The notes under the pieces: generated by a model
The model's input: only the letters and a program-made list of their open reading frames with translations
Databases searched by the model: none
Told to the model about the DNA's origin: nothing
Assembly (NCBI GenBank): GCA_002311665.1
Contig: DBYX01000018.1
Coordinates: forward strand, 27,005-91,004
Reading direction: 5' to 3'
DNA: 64,000 nt
DNA from: Lachnoclostridium sp. UBA1175
GTDB taxonomy: Bacteria > Bacillota > Clostridia > Lachnospirales > Lachnospiraceae
Shown: piece after piece, positions 51,666 to 60,722 of the stretch
Position numbering within the stretch: the stretch's first letter is position 1
Layout of the letters: each line of letters opens with the position of its first letter
Made by a program: the position numbers and the translations under genes

Positions 51666-52190
51666 TCACGCTGTCCCATATTCAAATCCATCCGGGATCC
51701 GGATATATGCGCGGATATGCCCGTCGATAGGGCGTTCAATAATTCCCGATCTGTTGTCGATATTCCCTTCTGCGGTGAGGATAGTATTTTCGCGCGTTTC
51801 AATGACAACCCCGATATGATCGTGTTCCCGGTTTTCAAAAACCCGATCATAAAGTACAATGTCACCTGTTTCCGGCACAAAGCCTTCTCCGCCTTTATGA
51901 TACGCAATCCGTGGATCACCTGTTGCAAATTCTTCCCACGCGATACAGCCCGCCAGATGACAGGTTTTGCATTCATTCGGACGAATCGGGATCTCAAAGC
52001 CTGCTTCCCTGCAGCAATAATACACGAATGCCGCGCACCACAGCCTGTCGGCTTCTTCAAGAGTCCAATTGGGAAACGGTTGAACAATCGGTTCCAGATT
52101 TGATACTTTTCCTTCTTCAAACCCATGGAAAGGAATCTGCGCCATAGCCTTCGCGACGTTCGCCAACTGTTGTCTTGTTGCCTTTTTCAT
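51666..52190 (-). CDS. CHAP-domain amidase
   Basis: 174 residues. The NlpC/P60-type CHAP fold shows the catalytic Cys in LWCAAFVYYC (Cys about 52), GDIVLYDRVF and the His in EHDHIGVVIE (about 123-125), then TAEGNIDNRSG. CHAP enzymes cleave peptidoglycan peptides or glutathionylspermidine-like amides. There is no signal peptide, so export or an intracellular target is unresolved. A truncated copy lies at 39167-39481. Confidence 0.82.
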   Translation of the reverse strand: MKKATRQQLANVAKAMAQIPFHGFEEGKVSNLEPIVQPFPNWTLEEADRLWCAAFVYYCCREAGFEIPIRPNECKTCHLAGCIAWEEFATGDPRIAYHKGGEGFVPETGDIVLYDRVFENREHDHIGVVIETRENTILTAEGNIDNRSGIIERPIDGHIRAYIRIPDGFEYGTA

Positions 52191-52243
52191 AAAGCCCCCA
52201 TAAATCCGATCTGATGATATCCCAAAATATATCGCAACTATTT

Positions 52244-53311
52244 TTACAAAGCCTCAACAATGCTGTCAACATTCAAAATGATGAAGCCATTCAATCTGGG
52301 GCACTGCTTTGCTAATGCCACAAATGATTCATATGTAAGCTCAGGCCTCTTTTGCAGACATAAAGTCATGGCACCGACGGCCTGCGGTATTGTCCAGCTT
52401 TCAGAAACAGCTTTTCCCCAGTGAATATAGCCGTCTGCTATATCATCCGAAGCTGCAGTGCAACGCGAGGAAGGTACATAACAGCAGTTTTCAAACCACT
52501 CCGTAAAACCCGGTCGCTCCTTGTTTCTCTCATAATTATCCGACTGCCACTGATTCAAGGAATACTTCTTTTCATTGCACTCAGCATACGGATTGAAGTC
52601 AATCCCGCCGAAATTGCGCATGAACATTGTGGCATCAATAAGATAACACCCCATTCCGGAAAGGACTTGAGCGTAGTTGTTTCTCTCCTCCATATCCTCC
52701 CCGGTAAACCCGCCGGACCAGCTGACCAATCGGATGGGATCCACCGTATTCTCCAAGTTATACTCGACGATCTTTTTCAAAGCCTTAAGAGCATACCTTG
52801 ATATTTCCTTTCTGTCTCCGGAATCCGGAATCTGAAAGTATTTGATTACTGCTTCCGGGGCGATCCCGCAAGTTTTTCCTGCAAGAAGAGATGCGCATGT
52901 CATACCGTGAAAATCCAATGAATCATGGTTCTCATTATCCGGTTCGATCTTAATTACCTCGAGCCTTGATTCAAACTCCTTATGATTCGGGTTCAACGGC
53001 TTATCAATTACGGCAACCTTAACCCCTTTTCCCGTCAGGCCGTCGTGATTCAAGATTCTTCCTGACTTACCTTCTTCCATTACCTTCCCTGCCATCTCGG
53101 ATAATCCCGGCGGAAAAATCGTCGCATCGTTAAATGTAAACCGCGAAAGATCACCTTCATTACTGATTGCAATTCTTTTAGTTCTTAAATCGCGGTAGGA
53201 AAGCTGCCAGATACCTTTAATTCCAAACAGCTCGTCATCAGAAAGCAAATCCACGAAAGAAGGTTCCAGCACTTCAGGAATATCAAACATTTCAATAACT
53301 GATTTGGGCAT
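52244..53311 (-). CDS. Divergent subtilisin-like (S8) protease
   Basis: 355 residues. The triad can be read as Asp 103 (VKVAVIDKPLN), His 135 (DFHGMTCASLLAG) and Ser 305 (SESWTIPQAVGAM, replacing the usual GTSMATPHVAGA). The oxyanion Asn region is unclear. The first 90 residues are an unusual N-terminal domain, and there is no signal peptide, so it is an intracellular type. GGAGG precedes ATG. The weak motifs make activity uncertain. Confidence 0.7.
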   Translation of the reverse strand: MPKSVIEMFDIPEVLEPSFVDLLSDDELFGIKGIWQLSYRDLRTKRIAISNEGDLSRFTFNDATIFPPGLSEMAGKVMEEGKSGRILNHDGLTGKGVKVAVIDKPLNPNHKEFESRLEVIKIEPDNENHDSLDFHGMTCASLLAGKTCGIAPEAVIKYFQIPDSGDRKEISRYALKALKKIVEYNLENTVDPIRLVSWSGGFTGEDMEERNNYAQVLSGMGCYLIDATMFMRNFGGIDFNPYAECNEKKYSLNQWQSDNYERNKERPGFTEWFENCCYVPSSRCTAASDDIADGYIHWGKAVSESWTIPQAVGAMTLCLQKRPELTYESFVALAKQCPRLNGFIILNVDSIVEAL

Positions 53312-53376
53312 AATCAGGAACCTCCATCCGACTTGGATATTGATTAGTCGCGTTTAGTTTGTAACACCGGGATTTG

Positions 53377-53805
53377 TTAACATAATAACTTACGCAGGAT
53401 TATCAATTCTTCTTCTCTGCCGATTTGTGAAAATCCGAGTTTTTGAAAAAGCGAAAGAGACGGCACATTTGTTTCGTCAACGCCCACTTCAATTACATTG
53501 ACATCATTGCTTTGCGCAAGAAATAATTGCTTCAATGCCGCTTCAGCGATACCGTGACGACGGTATATTTCATCGATACATATACCGAGAAACATCGTTC
53601 CGTCTGCATATTCGCAATGAACGCCACCTGCCAGCACCCTGTTCCACAGTATTTTATAATAAATAACTTTGTCCGTGTTTGTAACATAGTCAAAGTAATC
53701 TTCGGATATGTGAATATACTTTGCAACAGACGGAGAAGCGTGTATTCGCATCACATCCGTTATATCTTTATCTTCGTGAAGCAAAGGAATAAGTTCGATA
53801 TTCAT
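53377..53805 (-). CDS. GNAT acetyltransferase
   Basis: 142 residues from MNIELIPLLHEDKD. Motif A is IDEIYRRHGIAEAALKQLF, then NVPSLSLFQKLGFSQIGREEE. Probably acts on a small molecule; substrate unknown. GGAG lies upstream. Confidence 0.82.
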   Translation of the reverse strand: MNIELIPLLHEDKDITDVMRIHASPSVAKYIHISEDYFDYVTNTDKVIYYKILWNRVLAGGVHCEYADGTMFLGICIDEIYRRHGIAEAALKQLFLAQSNDVNVIEVGVDETNVPSLSLFQKLGFSQIGREEELIILRKLLC

Positions 53806-53895
53806 GATTGTTTTTCTCCTCAAATTCCGAAATATTCTTTCGATATATCAGTGCAAACTACTGTTGATTTTCTGTTCCAGAGATTTATTAAAAGA

Positions 53896-54960
53896 TTATG
53901 CTCTTTTCATTACCATTCTGACTATTGAGACAGGAGTGCCAAGAGTCCATTCCTTTTTGCATCCGTCAAATTCAAAACCATATTTGTGATAAAATTCTAT
54001 GGCCCGCTCATTCTTTTCGAGCACCCACACAAAAAAGGTATTGTATTCACTAAGCCGGGAAAGTGCTTCATTCATTAATCTATAGCCTACTTTCCGGCCA
54101 TAGTATTCTGAAAGCACATAGATTGCGTCAACCTCTCCTGCATCCGGTAGATCTTCATCTCTCGATGGACTATAAACCGCAAATCCTACGACTTTATCTC
54201 CATCCTTAGCCACAAGGGTATTGTCTGGGAAATTCCTGGCACGTGCTGTTGTAGCCTCTACACTCATCGTGTCAAGATATCTGTCGCATACTATACCTCT
54301 ATAGGATTCCTTCCATGCAGTACAGTGGACGTATCCTCTTCCGCACAACTCCTCATCAGTTTCAGCTGATTTGATAACGATTGAATCGTTTATTTCTTCC
54401 ATCTCCTCGAGTTCCTTTTCGTTAAATGTTTCCCGCTTTATATATTGCGTCGGAACACATGCTGTTAACCAAACACCATTCGCGGATCTGAAAAATACAA
54501 AGCCAGCCTCATACATCTTTTTACTCGACACCCGGTAAACCACCGGTTCCCCGTGTCTTTTTCCAACGTTAACAGCCGTCTCAATATCCTGAGACAAATG
54601 AACGTAGAGGCGACTCTTTGGAATCAGGCCTTGAATATCAATGGATTCACAGTATTTCTCTCCGGTCCCATGATAGAGATATTTCGGCGGCACTACCCTC
54701 TCAAGTCCAACATCTACAGGAATGGAATGCCCTTGATTTGCCCGGATAAGAGTTTTGTCATCATTAAAAGAATACCGTTGTTTCTCGTCAGTTCGAACAA
54801 TCTCCTCAAGCATTTCCATATCAAAATTCCGAGTTTTGGAAATCCCTGTAATCAATTCATCAACATTTGCCCAACCATGCTCATCAAGTGTAATCCCTAT
54901 GGTTTCCGGCTTGTGTCGAAGAATCAAACTTATATATTTGCTTATATCTTTAAGGTCCAT
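53896..54960 (-). CDS. RNA 2'-phosphotransferase (KptA/Tpt1) fused to a GNAT acetyltransferase
   Basis: 354 residues. Residues 1-178 or so are KptA: ISKYISLILRHKPE, LDEHGWANVDELI, YHGTGEKY and VHLSQD, with VNVGKRHGEPVVYRV. This enzyme moves a 2'-phosphate from RNA to NAD. Residues 200-354 are a GNAT domain (EVDAIYVLSEYYGRKVGYRLM and EKNERAIEFYHKYGFEFDG). The single frame has no internal ribosome binding site evident at the junction, so I take it as a real fusion. Confidence 0.85.
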   Translation of the reverse strand: MDLKDISKYISLILRHKPETIGITLDEHGWANVDELITGISKTRNFDMEMLEEIVRTDEKQRYSFNDDKTLIRANQGHSIPVDVGLERVVPPKYLYHGTGEKYCESIDIQGLIPKSRLYVHLSQDIETAVNVGKRHGEPVVYRVSSKKMYEAGFVFFRSANGVWLTACVPTQYIKRETFNEKELEEMEEINDSIVIKSAETDEELCGRGYVHCTAWKESYRGIVCDRYLDTMSVEATTARARNFPDNTLVAKDGDKVVGFAVYSPSRDEDLPDAGEVDAIYVLSEYYGRKVGYRLMNEALSRLSEYNTFFVWVLEKNERAIEFYHKYGFEFDGCKKEWTLGTPVSIVRMVMKRA

Positions 54961-55007
54961 TTTAGCCTCTTAGTACCATGTACTATTCAAAATGCAATAC
55001 CGAAGTA

Positions 55008-55298
55008 TTACGCCTCTCGCTGCTTCATATACTCATCTCGTAATGCCGACAAATGGTCAATAACATCTGCATTCCACGGAATCATCTTCGGTAATTTCTC
55101 GCAGGGAAACAGTTCGCATAATCCGCAGAACTGCACCCCATGGTTTCTTGCACACGCATGAATCTTACATCTGCCCGATTCGGCCCACTCCGGAACACGT
55201 CCATCAGCCTCGATACATCCCAGGCATGACCCATTCAGCTTTTTAGAACATCCTACGCAACATTCGCCGCAGGCCGTAAGAGTTGAAAAATCCGTCAT
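55008..55298 (-). CDS. DUF3795 Cys-rich protein
   Basis: 96 residues from MTDFSTLTACGECC. Ten or so Cys residues in the order CGECCVGC, CLGC, CKIHAC, CGLCELFPC fit DUF3795, probably binding zinc or an Fe-S cluster. Function unknown. AAGTGGCGG lies upstream. Confidence 0.8.
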   Translation of the reverse strand: MTDFSTLTACGECCVGCSKKLNGSCLGCIEADGRVPEWAESGRCKIHACARNHGVQFCGLCELFPCEKLPKMIPWNADVIDHLSALRDEYMKQREA

Positions 55299-55469
55299 AA
55301 TGTATACCGCCACTTATTTATCAAAGAATAATTCACTTTCGTTAGTGCGGAAATCGAAATCTACCGTTCAAACATAAAGCTTCAATTCTTCACCCAATTA
55401 ATACAACTAACCATTGAAATAATCGCTATACAAGTCAGTTTCTTTTGTTTCATTTCCCGGTAATCATCC

Positions 55470-55949
55470 TTACTCCTCATCACAGTTTTGCAAATTCAGC
55501 CATTCTTTTAGCTGTCTGAGCAATTCGTTCTTATCTTCGGCAAGTATAACCCCGCTCTTTTTCAATGCGTAATGATGACCGAACTCGCTATCCGTATAAG
55601 TGTGCCCGTTAAGCACTACCGGCTTGTCATATCTCGGCCTTACGTGAATATGAAGATGTGGATCAGGCGCCGGTTCTTTATAGAAACAGTTCATCAGACA
55701 GCTCCAATTACATAGAGTTGCCCCTAAAACAGTCTTTAGACACTCCTCCACTTTACCAATCAGATCACGAAGCTCGTCCCATTCATCATCCTTCAGCTCC
55801 GACAAGGAGTTGCAATGACGCTTCAAAACCAATATGCATCGTCCGATATAGTCCTGCTCATCGGAAAGGAACACATACCATGATTTGCTTTCGCACAACT
55901 GGAATTGTTTATCTTCTTCCGATAAGTTGCACCATTCACAAGCATCCAT
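55470..55949 (-). CDS. HIT-family hydrolase
   Basis: 159 residues from MDACEWCNLSEED, with CAGGAG upstream. The histidine triad is HLHIHVRP (His 98, 100, 102). The two-Cys start may bind zinc as in some HIT proteins. It probably hydrolyses a dinucleotide or nucleotide conjugate in the cytoplasm. The long spacing to the upstream gene (over 150 bases) suggests separate transcription. Confidence 0.82.
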   Translation of the reverse strand: MDACEWCNLSEEDKQFQLCESKSWYVFLSDEQDYIGRCILVLKRHCNSLSELKDDEWDELRDLIGKVEECLKTVLGATLCNWSCLMNCFYKEPAPDPHLHIHVRPRYDKPVVLNGHTYTDSEFGHHYALKKSGVILAEDKNELLRQLKEWLNLQNCDEE

Positions 55950-56022
55950 TTGCGTTCTCCTGTCATGCACTGTACTGTTCTACAAAACAGTGATTATCAT
56001 ACATATAGAAATAACAGAAACC

Positions 56023-56982
56023 CTAACCTTGCACATGCAACAGATACAAATCATCCGCATATATGCGCTCTCCCTGCACGTACGGCTCCAGGTTTTCCTG
56101 ATGCCACCGTTGCAATCTGGGTGCAAACCACTCTTGCTTACTCCACTGCTCATAATGAATTCCAAGACAATCTAACAACGTAAGTACAAAGCAAGCGTCT
56201 AACACGTCGTAGCGAATCGTTCCACCGGCATCACGATACCCTTCTGCCATTTGTTGTCTACGCACCAATCCGCCAATATTCCCAAACAGAACTGCAAGAT
56301 CATACATAGGATGTCCCATTCCGAAAAGCGAAAAATCAATAGGCACTAGCCCATCCGGCGTTTGCAAAATGTTCGACGCAGATAAATCCCCATGAATCAT
56401 TTGAAATTCATCCCGTGCTTTTTCCAATACTGCCCCGGCGCAATCACAACACTTTTGCATGATTGCTGAAAGCTCAGCACTTAACCCTTGGTTTTCCAAT
56501 GCCTGAATTCTTTTTTTCGTACATTCACAATGTTGCTTACCGTACGATTTTACCGGTGATACTCGGAATCCCTTTGCCTTCTGATGCAAACATGCAAGCA
56601 TCTCACCTATCTGATAACAAATCTCCGCATTCAATTCAAGCTTGTCTAACGATTCGCCCTCGAGCCATTTCGAAACCGTAGCATACGTACCATTCTGTAA
56701 CTTCGTAATGCATTCACCATGACAGTTTTCAACTGCTTCACGTATCTGCATGCCCTGTTTCTTTAAGTGCGCTTGGAACGCAAGCTCTGCCTTATATATC
56801 TCGATACGCTCTATACCTTCATAAAAAAAATCTGTAGAAAACCCTTCTACCGGCTCATGGATTTGCAGCAAATACTCGTTTCCCACACGATAGGTAAGAT
56901 TCTCATTGTGTCTCAGTAATTCTATTTCCGGCACAGTTATATTGTAATGAGCTAACGCTTCTTGTATGTAGTTGTGCTCCAT
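56023..56982 (-). CDS. Phosphotransferase, APH (aminoglycoside/choline kinase) fold
   Basis: 319 residues from MEHNYIQEALAHYN, after AAGGAGG. Catalytic loop MIHGDLSASNIL and the metal site PIDFSLFGMGHPMYDLA are intact. Substrates in this family range from aminoglycosides to homoserine and choline; the type cannot be told here, and drug resistance should not be assumed. Confidence 0.85.
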   Translation of the reverse strand: MEHNYIQEALAHYNITVPEIELLRHNENLTYRVGNEYLLQIHEPVEGFSTDFFYEGIERIEIYKAELAFQAHLKKQGMQIREAVENCHGECITKLQNGTYATVSKWLEGESLDKLELNAEICYQIGEMLACLHQKAKGFRVSPVKSYGKQHCECTKKRIQALENQGLSAELSAIMQKCCDCAGAVLEKARDEFQMIHGDLSASNILQTPDGLVPIDFSLFGMGHPMYDLAVLFGNIGGLVRRQQMAEGYRDAGGTIRYDVLDACFVLTLLDCLGIHYEQWSKQEWFAPRLQRWHQENLEPYVQGERIYADDLYLLHVQG

Positions 56983-57046
56983 ATTTTGATCCTCCTTCGC
57001 TGAAACCAATTCAAGTTTATCTAACTGTTAGACATATCTTGGCTAT

Positions 57047-57634
57047 TCATTCTATCAGCATTCCAATCTCGATATACAGATTATCTAGCACACTCTCCAG
57101 ATAGGCCTTTCCCTCAGAAAAAACTAAATCGTCTCCGGATTTGAAACACGCTTCATCAAAAACATCCCCATCCTTATAAGCCCTCAACACTTGGAAATAA
57201 CCGTCAAGCACAAACCCCTCAACATTTTTCTTGACGGACGGAAGGTTGTTAGCTATATCGATTAACACGCTTGCAAACTCTTCGGACAAAGGTTTTATTC
57301 CTATTATGATTTTACCATCTTTAACCGGATGCCCCTCAACCTCCTTGGCATCCTTAAAGCGATACATCTTAATCGTCTCATGCGTTATTGGATCATAAAA
57401 CTGTGGTTTGGCATAAACCATATCATATCTGCCATTCTTTTCGTAAACAATGGCATAATACGTCTGTTGATTGTGCGACGGGATTGCATATAGATCGCAA
57501 ATAATCCTACCATCAAACGGATGCAGTTTCATTTTCGTTAGTTCGTTCACTGCAATATCGACATCTTCTTTGTACTTTTTGTAATCTTCTTCCCGCATTT
57601 GGAGTAATAATTCTTTTATATTCTTATCTTCCAT
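57047..57634 (-). CDS. Hypothetical protein
   Basis: 195 residues, acidic, no hydrophobic segment. Contains YYAIVYEKNGRYDMVYAKPQFYDP and KDGKIIIGIKPLSEEF. It starts 7 bases after the stop codon of the SUKH gene, without a separate ribosome binding site, so translation is probably coupled. No family recognised; a companion of the immunity-type genes. Confidence 0.6.
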   Translation of the reverse strand: MEDKNIKELLLQMREEDYKKYKEDVDIAVNELTKMKLHPFDGRIICDLYAIPSHNQQTYYAIVYEKNGRYDMVYAKPQFYDPITHETIKMYRFKDAKEVEGHPVKDGKIIIGIKPLSEEFASVLIDIANNLPSVKKNVEGFVLDGYFQVLRAYKDGDVFDEACFKSGDDLVFSEGKAYLESVLDNLYIEIGMLIE

Positions 57635-57641
57635 AACATTT

Positions 57642-58979
57642 TTATTTCAATGCCTTCAAAAAATGCATAAACGAAGGAAATGCCTCCTCAAAATCCCATT
57701 CATCCATTCCATGTACTGCATAATAAACAGGGGAATTAACTTGTGACGCATCAATACAAAATGGATCCGCGTTGCATGTTGCAATTACAATATAGTTTTC
57801 AGGCCATTCCTCATCTTTACGGTTGTCCTCAAGGATGTGCGAGTATCCGACCTGTCCCTCAATAAGTTCTTGCGCGCCGAGCAGATGAATCATCCCATAG
57901 TCTTTCAGGTTTATTTCAACATTTAACGGAGAAGCTTTTGTCAAAAAATCCAAATAATCCAGAGGCGGATTCAGTTGCTTTTTAATCAATGCTATATCAG
58001 ATTCATCTGCATTTATTAACCAAAAAGTCGGATGTGCTTTGTCACTTTCCTCTCTTCTCTTCTTAAGTCTTTCGTTAAGTGCTGCATATACTTTTTCGGA
58101 AGGAGTAATCGGTTTCTTTAGGCATCTATGAACTGACGGCTCAACATATCCGATTCCATCCGGATACCCATCGTTTTTCCATTTCACTATTTCCGGAAGT
58201 TTCAAGTCACTTTCTGACCATTCGGGCTTATCATACGGACTTCCTGAATCGAAAGGTTGGTTAGAAAGATGCGACAACTCGCATACTATAAGCGCCTCAC
58301 ATTCCATGTTCAGTTTACGAGACAGCAAGACATCAACCAAATAATCATATGATGCTTTCTGCATCACCTTGGTATATCCTTCGATTGCATAATATGCCTC
58401 CGAATAATCACCTTGCTCTATCTTGGTCTTATAGAATTCTTCATACTTTCTCTCGCCTTCGTAAACGATGTCGTTAATCGTCGGAATTACCAGCGATTTC
58501 AAGTGAGAAAATTGAGTTTCTTTTGAAAACTTCATCAACGCATCGGTTATCTCTGCTCTAACTGATTCCCGCTTTTTCGCAGTTTTCTTTAATTTATCAA
58601 TCGCATTGAAGGCTTCCGTGCCATCTTTCGCTTCAAACAGTTCTGCAATCAGCCTTTCGATATTTTCTTTAGATGAAGATACTTTTGAGAATTCAACGCA
58701 CTCACGATTCCTTTCAAGGACTGTCATATCTGCGCCTGCTTTCTTCAACAGTCGCAGAGTATTCAAAAAATAGTCTGACAGGGAAAGAATTGAATTATCT
58801 GCCCCATTGTTAATTATTGGATTGTTGTTCGGATCGAAGCAGAAAACCACTTCTCCTTTTTCCATCGCATCCTTAATCTGAGCCATAGTCAAGGAATTAT
58901 CATATCGCCTTACAATCTGAATGTATTGGAGGTATTTTTTGTCTTTTCGAATCTTTACCGTTACTTTATTGGTAAACAT
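57642..58979 (-). CDS. SUKH (SMI1/KNR4)-domain protein
   Basis: 445 residues from MFTNKVTVKIRKDKK, after GAGGATGG. The first 300 residues are helical with ankyrin-like spacing in places (LNTLRLLKKAGADMTVLERN). The last 110 read like a SUKH domain (PPLDYLDFLTKASPLNVEIN, SHILEDN, IVIATCNADPFCIDASQ, VNSPVYYAVHGMDEWDFEEA). SUKH domains are common immunity modules against polymorphic toxins. No toxin gene is seen. Confidence 0.65.
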   Translation of the reverse strand: MFTNKVTVKIRKDKKYLQYIQIVRRYDNSLTMAQIKDAMEKGEVVFCFDPNNNPIINNGADNSILSLSDYFLNTLRLLKKAGADMTVLERNRECVEFSKVSSSKENIERLIAELFEAKDGTEAFNAIDKLKKTAKKRESVRAEITDALMKFSKETQFSHLKSLVIPTINDIVYEGERKYEEFYKTKIEQGDYSEAYYAIEGYTKVMQKASYDYLVDVLLSRKLNMECEALIVCELSHLSNQPFDSGSPYDKPEWSESDLKLPEIVKWKNDGYPDGIGYVEPSVHRCLKKPITPSEKVYAALNERLKKRREESDKAHPTFWLINADESDIALIKKQLNPPLDYLDFLTKASPLNVEINLKDYGMIHLLGAQELIEGQVGYSHILEDNRKDEEWPENYIVIATCNADPFCIDASQVNSPVYYAVHGMDEWDFEEAFPSFMHFLKALK

Positions 58980-59056
58980 TTTCTTCCATCCTCTTCTCAA
59001 TATGCGTGCGGTACAATGAAATAAGTTTCGCTTACTTTGCTCGAATAAAACCTACG

Positions 59057-59623
59057 CTAAACGTCCGTTAAGATGATTGAGAGATGTCTACAATTGCAAA
59101 ACTCTCCCCAACCACCCTTCTGGTCTTTTGTCATGTTTGCCACCAATTCTCTATCTGGCAGCTCAATTGAATGCCTTTGCAGAACTAATTCCATCCATTC
59201 CAAATAGCCAATCGTCGGTGCATCCGCTCCAGTAAAAGAAGCCCCGTCGCATACCGTTCCCCAGTCAACCGTAGTGAACAATACTTGATTAATCTCATCA
59301 TCTGTATTTCCATTAGTGATTCCATCATAAAGCCGCATCAGTTTATCGTACAGTTTTCTTGATAATCCGCCATCAAAACACCTTTTGTTTGTCTCCTCAT
59401 AGGTGTTAAACTCCATAATATACTCAGGTATAATCTGATCTGATTCTTCTTGTGCCTCATTCCAATACTTTTCCGTCCACTGCCACAGTCTCTCTGAAAC
59501 AATCGTCCAATCCCTATCAGGATATATAGATACAAGGTATTTTTCGATGCACATAAACAGATAGCACAGTCTTCCTGTTATCGAAATATTTCTAAAAAAC
59601 TCCTTACTCGATACCTGCGTCAT
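59057..59623 (-). CDS. Possible Imm6-type immunity protein
   Basis: 188 residues. The start LCYLFMCIEKYLVSIYPDRD followed by W-rich WTIVSERLWQWTEKYWNEA, with an acidic C-terminal half, resembles the Imm6 family of polymorphic toxin immunity proteins. Assignment is by general pattern only. GGAGAGAGG precedes ATG. It is the first gene of the AT-rich array in transcription order from the right. Confidence 0.5.
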   Translation of the reverse strand: MTQVSSKEFFRNISITGRLCYLFMCIEKYLVSIYPDRDWTIVSERLWQWTEKYWNEAQEESDQIIPEYIMEFNTYEETNKRCFDGGLSRKLYDKLMRLYDGITNGNTDDEINQVLFTTVDWGTVCDGASFTGADAPTIGYLEWMELVLQRHSIELPDRELVANMTKDQKGGWGEFCNCRHLSIILTDV

Positions 59624-59820
59624 CTTTCACCTCTCTCCATACGCCAGTTTTAAATAATCAATCACCCGAAATTCCAAAAGTTATCTGTCAAGGCTCTTAT
59701 TCCCTCTCGTGCCTTTCTGTGACTTCTCCACACATTGTAACATATCAGAGGATGCTAGAACAGCATTTTCTGCGGTCATAAAGGATCTGTGCCCCCCTTC
59801 GGAGACACAGGCTTTGCTTA

Positions 59821-60690
59821 CTACTTGTTCTTGATCTCGATCCGGTCCAGGATGCCCTGCACCCCGATGTTTTGGTGCGTCAGATACATGCGCATGACGT
59901 CCTCGATGAAGCCTTCGTCGGCTCCCGTCTTCTTTCGGATCTTCGCAATGTCCCATCCCTTGTCGATGCCCTTCATGATGGCGGCGACAAGGATGTATCG
60001 GTCGGTCGGGGAAAGTTGTTGATTCGCTGTCGTCTTGGCTGCCGTATTACCGTTACATGTAACGCCGGGATTTTGGTTCCCGTCGCCGATTCCCTGTTCC
60101 TCCTCACGAAGAACCGCCGTCTTCGCGTGCCCGTAGTACACGGTCCTCGGCTTCCTCGCAAGAAGCTTGCTCCAGCTCTCCGCGATCGTCGTCCCTTCGT
60201 GAAGCTCAAGCTCATACAGGGGATTCAGATCCCCGACGAACAGACTTCCGTCATCGAGCGCCAGCGAGATGCTGTCCTCGCTGTGCCCGGGCGTCACGAT
60301 GATCTCACCGTCGATCCCGAGCTCCGCCAGGAACTCCCGGCTTTCCCCGGGCGTGATCCAACGTATCTTCGCATCGTCGATCGGCTGAAAATGCACCTTT
60401 GCATCCTTCGCGAAAACGCCGTCGGCCGCGTGAATGTACGCCCGCTGCACGTCCGCCGCCGCGATCACGGCGCCCCGGTCGGCGATCTCCTGCGCTATGC
60501 CCATATGGTCCGGATGAAAATGCGAGATCACGATGTAATCGATCGACTGCACCGGGATCCGCAGCTCGCCCATCGCCCGGCAGAACGCCTCGTACGTCCC
60601 TGCCCAGCCGGTGTCAAACAGTAATCTGCCGCGTTCGCCTTCGATCAGGTACGTGTTCGTGGCGGCATAGTGTAGTTCATGAATTATCAT
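59821..60690 (-). CDS. Metallo-beta-lactamase-fold hydrolase
   Basis: 289 residues. The metal motif HFHPDHMG (His 57, 59, Asp 61, His 62), the later VTPGHSEDSIS and FVGDLNPLYE, and YYGHAKT complete the MBL site. The last 70 residues form a small helical, probably DNA- or protein-binding extension (LSPTDRYILVAAIMKGIDKG) not typical for the family. GC content returns to the level of the first 50 kb. Substrate unknown. Confidence 0.87.
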   Translation of the reverse strand: MIIHELHYAATNTYLIEGERGRLLFDTGWAGTYEAFCRAMGELRIPVQSIDYIVISHFHPDHMGIAQEIADRGAVIAAADVQRAYIHAADGVFAKDAKVHFQPIDDAKIRWITPGESREFLAELGIDGEIIVTPGHSEDSISLALDDGSLFVGDLNPLYELELHEGTTIAESWSKLLARKPRTVYYGHAKTAVLREEEQGIGDGNQNPGVTCNGNTAAKTTANQQLSPTDRYILVAAIMKGIDKGWDIAKIRKKTGADEGFIEDVMRMYLTHQNIGVQGILDRIEIKNK

Positions 60691-60722
60691 TTCAGTAACC
60701 CTGTTTGGAAAATGTCATTCCG

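Noticed and set aside
56023..56982. Aminoglycoside resistance gene
   Set aside because: The protein is a complete kinase-fold enzyme, but the family is broad and nothing in the sequence or context points to a drug substrate.
50118..59623. Integron or superintegron cassette array
   Set aside because: The gaps between genes were compared for attC-like pairs. Single matches such as GCGTTAT or CTAAC-GTTAG occur, but no recurring site and no integrase gene were found.
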